A stretch of DNA of 10,693 nt from NCBI GenBank assembly GCA_017615515.1, contig JAFZZX010000066.1, forward strand, positions 1-10,693, given 5' to 3'. Below the pieces are notes generated by a model, which saw only the letters and a program-made list of their open reading frames with translations, was not told the origin of the DNA and ran no database searches. The stretch comes from Clostridia bacterium (GTDB taxonomy: Bacteria; Bacillota; Clostridia; Christensenellales; CAG-1252). The position numbers and the translations under genes were made by a program. This document shows, piece after piece, positions 6,262 to 10,693 of the stretch (positions are counted from its first letter, which is position 1; every line of letters starts with the position of its first letter).

Positions 6262-7386
6262 ATGGTGAATAGGGAAAAAGAGATCGTCAAGACCAGCGTG
6301 GTCGGCATCGTCGGGAACGTCTTTTTGGTGGCGTTCAAGGCGTTCGTCGGCTTCCTCGCGGGATCGGTCGCCATCATCATGGACGCCGTCAACAACCTGA
6401 CCGACGCGCTGTCGAGCATCATCACGATCATCGGCACCAAACTGTCGGGGAAGGCTCCCGATAAAAAGCACCCGTACGGCTACGGTCGCATCGAGTATCT
6501 GACCTCGACGTTGATCGCCGTGCTGATCCTCTTTGCGGGCGGCATGGCGGTGTACGAGTCGATCCGTTCGATCATCGAGCACTTTGAGAGCGGCGCGATG
6601 CCGAGCTTCGAGATCTATTCCATCGTGATCGTCGCCGCGGCGATCGCCATAAAGGTCGCGATCGGTCTGTTCTTCAAGAAGAGAGGGTCCAAGATCGACA
6701 GCGAGGCGCTGAAAGCCTCGGGCACCGACGCTCTGTTCGATTCCGTTTTGTCCACGGCGACCTTGGTCGGCGTGCTGGTCGCGAAGTTCGCGGGGGTCTA
6801 CGTCGAAGGCTACCTCGGCGTTCTGATCGGTCTGTTCATCTTAAAGAGCGGCGTCGGCGTGCTCAGAGAGTCGCTGTCCTCGATGATCGGGGATCGCTTT
6901 GATCGGGACTTCGTCCTCGCGATCAAGGAAGAGGTGAATAAGATCGAGGGCGTGCGCGGCTGTTACGACTTGATCTTGAACGGCTACGGGCACGATCGGA
7001 ACATCGGCTCGCTCCATATCGGCGTTTCGAGCGAACTCACCGCGCGGGAGATCCAGGCGATCGAACGCGAGATCACGATGCTGATGTACACGAAATACAA
7101 TACGATCATGACGATCGGCATCTATGCCGAGGATCATTCGGACGAGGGATCGAAGCGCGTCTTCGAGAAGGTGATCGAGATCGTCAAACGCTTCCCGCAC
7201 GTCCTGCAAATGCACGGCTTCTTCGTGGACGAGGCGGCCAAGTTGATCAGTTTCGACCTCGTGATCTCCTTCGACGATCCCGACCCCCTCGCGACGATCG
7301 CCGCGATCAAGCAAGAGACCGAGCTGGAGCACGAGGGCTACACGGTCTTTATCCAATACGACAGGGATTTCAGCTTGTCGGAGTGA
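6262..7386 (+). CDS. Cation diffusion facilitator (CDF) exporter, probably Mn2+ type
   Basis: This 374-residue protein exports divalent metal ions in exchange for protons. Six helices fill residues about 10-205, and a long cytoplasmic C-terminal region follows. The helix-2 motif DAVNNLTDALSS (41-52) and the loop HPYGYGRIEY (70-79) are diagnostic. Aligned without gaps to E. coli YiiP between helix 2 and that loop, the metal-site positions become Asn44 and Asp48; in helix 5, TDALFD gives Asp156 and Asp160 where zinc CDFs have His-x3-Asp. A His-free Asn/Asp/Asp/Asp site fits the MntE-like manganese exporters. The C-terminal part (210-374) is about twice the usual single ferredoxin-like domain and may hold two. 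AAAGGAG at 6248-6254 supports the start. It is third in the operon with the ABC exporter and is followed by a terminator. Confidence 0.92.
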   Translation: MVNREKEIVKTSVVGIVGNVFLVAFKAFVGFLAGSVAIIMDAVNNLTDALSSIITIIGTKLSGKAPDKKHPYGYGRIEYLTSTLIAVLILFAGGMAVYESIRSIIEHFESGAMPSFEIYSIVIVAAAIAIKVAIGLFFKKRGSKIDSEALKASGTDALFDSVLSTATLVGVLVAKFAGVYVEGYLGVLIGLFILKSGVGVLRESLSSMIGDRFDRDFVLAIKEEVNKIEGVRGCYDLILNGYGHDRNIGSLHIGVSSELTAREIQAIEREITMLMYTKYNTIMTIGIYAEDHSDEGSKRVFEKVIEIVKRFPHVLQMHGFFVDEAAKLISFDLVISFDDPDPLATIAAIKQETELEHEGYTVFIQYDRDFSLSE

Positions 7387-7407
7387 AATCGGCTTTGCCA
7401 AAACAAC

Positions 7408-7440
7408 AAAAAAAACGGTTTCGCGCCGTTTTTTTATTTT
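7408..7440. terminator. Bidirectional intrinsic terminator between convergent genes
   Basis: A8-CGG (7408-7418), a 7-base loop and CCG-T7 (7426-7435) form a stem that reads as hairpin plus T-run in both directions. It ends the CDF operon on the plus strand and the typA/peptidase unit on the minus strand. The TAA stop of the minus-strand peptidase (7436-7434) lies inside the T/A tract, so terminator and coding end overlap. The GC part of the stem is only three pairs, so efficiency may be moderate. Confidence 0.75.
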
Positions 7441-8132
7441 ACAAGTTCGAGTTTTTCCTTTTTGATCTCGCCGCCTATAAGGAGCAGACGATAGGCGCTG
7501 CCGCCTGAAGAAAGGGCGCCGACGGGCGCTTCGTCCTCAAAGAGGATCGCCGCGTCGTCCTCGATCGCGTAGGAGAGGGGATAGCCTTGCTCTCGGGCGA
7601 TGCGGTCGAACTCGGGACGGCTATTGTAGTGCGGGGTTCCCGCTCCCTTGATCCTCCCTAGGCCGCGGTAGGGCGCATACTCCCCTTCGACCAGGGAATC
7701 GGTGTATATGTCGTCGAACCAGCAGATCGCGCCGGCGGAGAGTCCCGCCAGTACCGCGCCGCGTTCGTAGGCGTCCCAAACCAGCTTGGCGACGCCCGTT
7801 TCGCGCCATACCTGCATCAGGTACAGCGTGTCGCCGCCGCCGACGTAGATCAGGTTCGCTTTCGCGATCTTCTCGGCGACGTGCTCGACGGTCATCAGCC
7901 CTTTGGTCAGGATCGCGACGTCGCTCTTCATATCGAAGAGGGAAGTGTAGGTCTTGCGGAAAGAATTGAAATAGGGATTACTGTCGTGGCTCGCGGTCGG
8001 GAAAAAGAGGGCGTAGCCGCGTTCCCCTTCGCCCGCGCGGCTCTTCGCGAGGGCGGCGATGTGGGCGTCAATGGGGGCGGTGGTCTTGTTGCGGAGTTCT
8101 CCGCCGCCGATCGAGACGAAAACGCGTTTCAT
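7434..8132 (-). CDS. Peptidase E-like (S51) Class I glutamine amidotransferase-fold hydrolase
   Basis: This 232-residue cytoplasmic protein matches the dipeptidase E family, which in Salmonella and E. coli cleaves Asp-X dipeptides. The N-terminus MKRVFVSIGGGEL is the first strand and Gly-rich turn. Other family marks are FFPTASHDS (43-51), YVGGGDTLYLM (96-106) and the nucleophile elbow GLSAGAICW with Ser132. The expected His is His168 in TPHYNSR, 36 residues later, close to the 37-residue Ser-His spacing in E. coli PepE. An acidic residue near 140-145 could complete the triad. The length is about normal. It overlaps the end of typA by four bases (ATGA) and has no strong SD of its own, so translation probably depends on typA. 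Dipeptide hydrolysis is the family expectation; cyanophycinase-like or other amide hydrolysis is not excluded. Confidence 0.88.
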   Translation of the reverse strand: MKRVFVSIGGGELRNKTTAPIDAHIAALAKSRAGEGERGYALFFPTASHDSNPYFNSFRKTYTSLFDMKSDVAILTKGLMTVEHVAEKIAKANLIYVGGGDTLYLMQVWRETGVAKLVWDAYERGAVLAGLSAGAICWFDDIYTDSLVEGEYAPYRGLGRIKGAGTPHYNSRPEFDRIAREQGYPLSYAIEDDAAILFEDEAPVGALSSGGSAYRLLLIGGEIKKEKLELVK

Positions 8133-9961
8133 CCGTCGACGGCGTTCTTCTTCTTGAAGTTGTCCTTCGCGCGGTACATATTGCTCATAATGACTTTACG
8201 CACGCGCAGGGACTTCGGGGTGACTTCGAGCAGTTCGTCCTCGCCGAGGAACTCGATCATTTCCTCGAGGCTCATCCGCTTGACGGGGGTCAGGCGCAAC
8301 GCTTCGTCGCTGCCCGCCGCGCGCATATTCGTGATATGCTTTTTCTTGCAGACGTTGACGACGATGTCGTCCGACTTGGGCGTATAGCCCACGACCATGC
8401 CCTCGTACACGGGGGTACCGGGGCCCACGAAGAGGGGTCCGCGATCCTGCGCGTTGAAGAGACCGTAGGTCACGGCTTCGCCCGTTTCGTAGGCGACGAG
8501 AGAGCCGAAGTTGCGCATCTGTATGTCGCCCTTGTACTCTTCGTAGCCGAGGACGATCGTATTCAGTACGCCCTCGCCCTTGGTGTCGGTCAGAAACTCG
8601 TTCTTGTAGCCGATCATACCGCGCGCGGGCATTTTGAATTCGAGGCGGATACGGTCGCCCGTCGGATGCATCGTGACGAGCTCGCCCTTGCGGCTGCCGA
8701 GCTTCTCCATCACGGCGCCGACCGCGTTCTCCGGGACGTCCACGATGACCTGTTCGATGGGTTCGAGCTTCTTGCCGTTCTCGTATTGATACAAGACTTT
8801 GGGCATCGAGACCGCGAATTCGAATCCTTCGCGGCGCATCGTCTCGATCAGGACGGAGAGGTGCATTTCGCCTCTGCCCTTCACGAGGAAGGTGTCGGTG
8901 TTGTCGGTGTCTTCCACGCGGAGCGACACGTCCTTCAGGAGTTCGCGGTAGAGCCTGTCGCGGAGATGACGGGAAGTCACGAACTTGCCCTCGCGACCCG
9001 CGAAGGGGGAATCGTTGACCATAAAGCGCATCTCGAGGGTCGGCTCGCCGATCTTCATAAAGGGGATCGCCTCGACCTGTTCGGGCGCGCACAGGGTGTC
9101 GCCGATCGTGACGTTCTCGCTGCCGCTGAAGCAGATGATGTCGCCGACCTTCGCCGAGTCGACGTTGACGCGTTTCAGCCCGTCGATCTGCATCAGGGTC
9201 ACGACGCGGGTCTTATAGGGGGTGAAGTCGCCGTGGAACGAGGCGATCACCGCGTCCTGTCCGACCTTCAAGGTGCCGCGCTCCACTCTGCCGATGCCGA
9301 TCCTGCCGACGTAGTCGTTGTAGTCGATCGAGGAGACCAGCACCTGGAAGGGCGCGTTCTCGTCGCCTTCGGGCGGGTCGATGTAGTTCACGATGGTCTC
9401 GAAGAGGTCCGTGAGGTCGGGCTTCTGCTCGACGGTCATCGAGGAAGTGCCGTTCCTGCCGCTGCAATACACGACGGGGGAGTCGAGTTGGCTGTCGTCC
9501 GCGTTGAGGTCCATCATCAGCTCGAGGACCTCGTCCACGACGCGCTTGGGCTCGGCGTCGGGGCGGTCGACCTTATTCACGCACACGATGATCTTGTGCC
9601 CGAGCTCCAGCGCCTTTTGCAGCACGAAGCGGGTCTGCGGCATCGGGCCTTCGACCGCGTCCACCAAAAGGAGAACGCCCGAAACCATCTTCAGCACGCG
9701 CTCCACTTCGCCCGAGAAATCCGCGTGTCCCGGGGTGTCGATGATGTTGATCTTGACGTCTTTATAATAGGCGGCGGTGTTCTTCGCGAGGATCGTGATC
9801 CCGCGCTCCTTTTCGAGGTCGCCGCTGTCCATCACGCGCTCGTCCACGTGCTGATTGGAGCGGAAAATGCCGCCTTGCTTCAGCATTTCGTCCACAAGGG
9901 TGGTCTTGCCGTGGTCGACGTGCGCGATGATCGCGATATTGCGTAAATCTTTCCGAATCAT
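8129..9961 (-). CDS. typA: Ribosome-associated GTPase TypA/BipA
   Basis: This 610-residue translational GTPase binds the ribosome and assists large-subunit assembly, notably at low temperature or under stress. The G domain shows G1 AHVDHGKTT (13-21), G2 RGIT (53-56), G3 DTPGH (75-79, His79 the expected catalytic His) and G4 NKVD (129-132). Elongation-factor domains II and III, the domain V-like region and the TypA-specific C-terminal domain follow, including ARGMIGYKNEFLTDTKGEG and GYTPKSDDIVVNVCKKKH. The length is typical and no part is missing. It differs from LepA, which carries another C-terminal domain. The ATG at 9961 has a modest GAAGG SD seven bases upstream and a promoter at 9997-10026. 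The stop codon overlaps the start of the peptidase gene. Confidence 0.97.
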   Translation of the reverse strand: MIRKDLRNIAIIAHVDHGKTTLVDEMLKQGGIFRSNQHVDERVMDSGDLEKERGITILAKNTAAYYKDVKINIIDTPGHADFSGEVERVLKMVSGVLLLVDAVEGPMPQTRFVLQKALELGHKIIVCVNKVDRPDAEPKRVVDEVLELMMDLNADDSQLDSPVVYCSGRNGTSSMTVEQKPDLTDLFETIVNYIDPPEGDENAPFQVLVSSIDYNDYVGRIGIGRVERGTLKVGQDAVIASFHGDFTPYKTRVVTLMQIDGLKRVNVDSAKVGDIICFSGSENVTIGDTLCAPEQVEAIPFMKIGEPTLEMRFMVNDSPFAGREGKFVTSRHLRDRLYRELLKDVSLRVEDTDNTDTFLVKGRGEMHLSVLIETMRREGFEFAVSMPKVLYQYENGKKLEPIEQVIVDVPENAVGAVMEKLGSRKGELVTMHPTGDRIRLEFKMPARGMIGYKNEFLTDTKGEGVLNTIVLGYEEYKGDIQMRNFGSLVAYETGEAVTYGLFNAQDRGPLFVGPGTPVYEGMVVGYTPKSDDIVVNVCKKKHITNMRAAGSDEALRLTPVKRMSLEEMIEFLGEDELLEVTPKSLRVRKVIMSNMYRAKDNFKKKNAVDG

Positions 9962-9976
9962 ATTTCTGCCTTCTTC

Positions 9977-9995
9977 TTTTCGTTTTTAACGAAAA
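9977..9995. other. Short inverted repeat at the typA transcription start
   Basis: TTTTCGTT (9977-9984) and AACGAAAA (9988-9995) are perfect 8-base arms around a 3-base loop. It lies immediately downstream of the typA -10 box, about where transcription should begin near 9990. It could be an operator or a weak leader hairpin. AT-rich DNA makes chance a real alternative. Confidence 0.4.
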
Positions 9996-9996
9996 A

Positions 9997-10026
9997 ATTA
10001 TACAACCTCGAGAAAAACGCCGTCAA
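9997..10026 (-). promoter_or_regulatory. Sigma-A promoter of the typA-peptidase unit
   Basis: On the minus strand there is a -35 TTGACG (10026-10021), an 18-base spacer and a perfect -10 TATAAT (10002-9997). The expected start is near 9990, leaving a leader of about 28 bases before the typA ATG. It lies downstream of the terminator of the dehydrogenase gene, so typA is a separate transcription unit. Confidence 0.83.
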
Positions 10027-10057
10027 CTGATTATTATTGTCATAGAAAAGTATGTAC

Positions 10058-10119
10058 AAAAAAGCAAAACGCGCAAGCGTTGATCACCCGCGAGGGCGAA
10101 GGATATGCGCCGCTTGCGC
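10058..10119 (-). terminator. Intrinsic terminator after the dehydrogenase gene
   Basis: On the minus strand, AACGC-TTGC-GCGTT (10081-10068) is followed by TTGC and a run of six T (10063-10058). A longer alternative stem is possible: GCGCAAGCG at 10119-10111 pairs with CGCTTGCGC at 10079-10071, a perfect 9-pair stem with a 31-base loop. The two folds share bases and cannot form together. Either would end the dehydrogenase transcript; the small one has the better geometry for the T-run. Confidence 0.65.
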
Positions 10120-10693
10120 TTACTTCTTGGGCCAAACGAAATTGGACTTCAACATTTCGCCGTTGTCCACGAGGACGTCTTCGCCCGTCATGCTCCGATT
10201 GACCGCGGCGAGGAAGTACGCCCATTCGGCGATCTCTTCGGGGGACGCCCACTTGCCGAGCAGGCTCTCCGCGAGCGCCGCGCGGAACAAACGGGGATCC
10301 TTCGTGACCGGATCGTTGGAGGCGGTCATCACGCCGCCGGGGGAAAGGGTATTCGCCGTCGCGCCGTAGGGGGCGAGGCGCAGGGCGACGTTCTTCGTGT
10401 AGGTCACGACGCCGCCTTTGCTCGCGGCGTAGAGGGCGAATTCCGATCCGTTCCTCGCGCTCGCCGAAGCGACGTTCACGACGGCGCGGATCGCGGGGTT
10501 GAAGGCGTATTTCTCCACGACGCGCACGACGCCCTTGAGGTTGACGTCGATCGCGTCTTCGCCTGCCGATTGCACGCCTGCCGCCGTGACGATCACGCCG
10601 ACGTCCGCGATCTCCGGTAGGTCGCCGAGGACGCTCGTTTGATAATGTGTGTACCGAGGATCGTCGATCTTTGCCGCCGCGACGTCGATGCCC
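10120..10693 (-). CDS. Short-chain dehydrogenase/reductase (SDR), N-terminus cut by window edge
   Basis: The frame is open through the right edge; about 190 C-terminal residues are visible. An apparent GTG start at 10596 is internal, because the frame continues upstream in coding-like sequence. The N-terminal NAD(P)-binding TG-x3-G-x-G is outside. Visible SDR motifs, in fragment numbering, are VIVTAAG (33-39, the NNAG-like strand), VNLKG with the conserved Asn51, NVAS with Ser76, and YAASK with Tyr88 and Lys92 as the catalytic pair. NTLSPGGV (the PG motif after the active site) and MTGEDVLVDNGE (the classical C-terminal M-(T/S)-G-x4-D-G region) follow. The Ser-Tyr spacing is 12, one shorter than in FabG. 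It should be a cytoplasmic NAD(P)-dependent alcohol/ketone oxidoreductase; the substrate is unknown. It has its own terminator before typA. Confidence 0.9.
   Translation of the reverse strand, partial: GIDVAAAKIDDPRYTHYQTSVLGDLPEIADVGVIVTAAGVQSAGEDAIDVNLKGVVRVVEKYAFNPAIRAVVNVASASARNGSEFALYAASKGGVVTYTKNVALRLAPYGATANTLSPGGVMTASNDPVTKDPRLFRAALAESLLGKWASPEEIAEWAYFLAAVNRSMTGEDVLVDNGEMLKSNFVWPKK

Noticed and set aside
8336..9946. 536-codon plus-strand frame over typA
   Set aside because: It lies wholly antisense to an intact typA. The His/Asp/Val-rich product is typical of the reverse complement of GC-rich genes.
10120..10596. Complete short dehydrogenase of 158 residues starting at 10596
   Set aside because: The frame continues open to the window edge with plausible SDR sequence upstream, there is no SD before the GTG, and the cofactor-binding half would be missing.

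Overview
This window looks like chromosomal DNA from a Gram-positive-type bacterium, most likely an uncultured Clostridia-like Bacillota. Coding DNA is GC-rich, intergenic DNA is AT-richer, promoters are close to the sigma-A consensus, Shine-Dalgarno (SD) sites such as AAAGGAG are strong, and intrinsic terminators are clear. The lineage is an inference from style and gene content; no marker gene fixes it. All genes belong to recognisable families. I see no phage, IS transposase, CRISPR array, tRNA or rRNA.

Left part (1-3595, all minus strand). An MscS-family mechanosensitive channel (2612-3595) has its own promoter and terminator. Right after that terminator, a second sigma-A promoter (2531-2559) drives a two-gene unit. 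Its first gene is a membrane-anchored metallophosphoesterase with five predicted helices (964-2502). Its second is a GH27 alpha-galactosidase (952 to beyond position 1). The phosphoesterase stop codon touches the SD of the galactosidase.

Middle. The 343-base divergent intergenic region (3596-3938) holds the MscS promoter, a 37-base inverted repeat (3658-3694), a cluster of short palindromic repeats (3700-3850) and a near-consensus promoter (3870-3898). That promoter drives a plus-strand operon: an ABC ATPase (3939-4655), an ABC-2-type permease overlapping it by 8 bases (4648-6246), and a CDF cation exporter 15 bases further on (6262-7386). The CDF metal-site residues (Asn, Asp, Asp, Asp) suggest manganese rather than zinc. 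The operon ends at a terminator shared with the convergent genes to its right.

Right part (minus strand). The translation and ribosome-assembly GTPase TypA/BipA (8129-9961) has its own promoter. It is coupled through a 4-base ATGA overlap to a peptidase E-like (S51) hydrolase (7434-8132). Upstream lies the C-terminal part of a short-chain dehydrogenase/reductase (10120 to beyond the window end), with its own terminator.

Most of the window is ordinary housekeeping, transport and sugar-catabolism DNA. The parts most worth a second look are the repeat cluster with its adjoining inverted repeat, the phosphoesterase/alpha-galactosidase pairing, and the ABC-2 exporter/Mn-type CDF operon. I found no convincing new multi-gene system.
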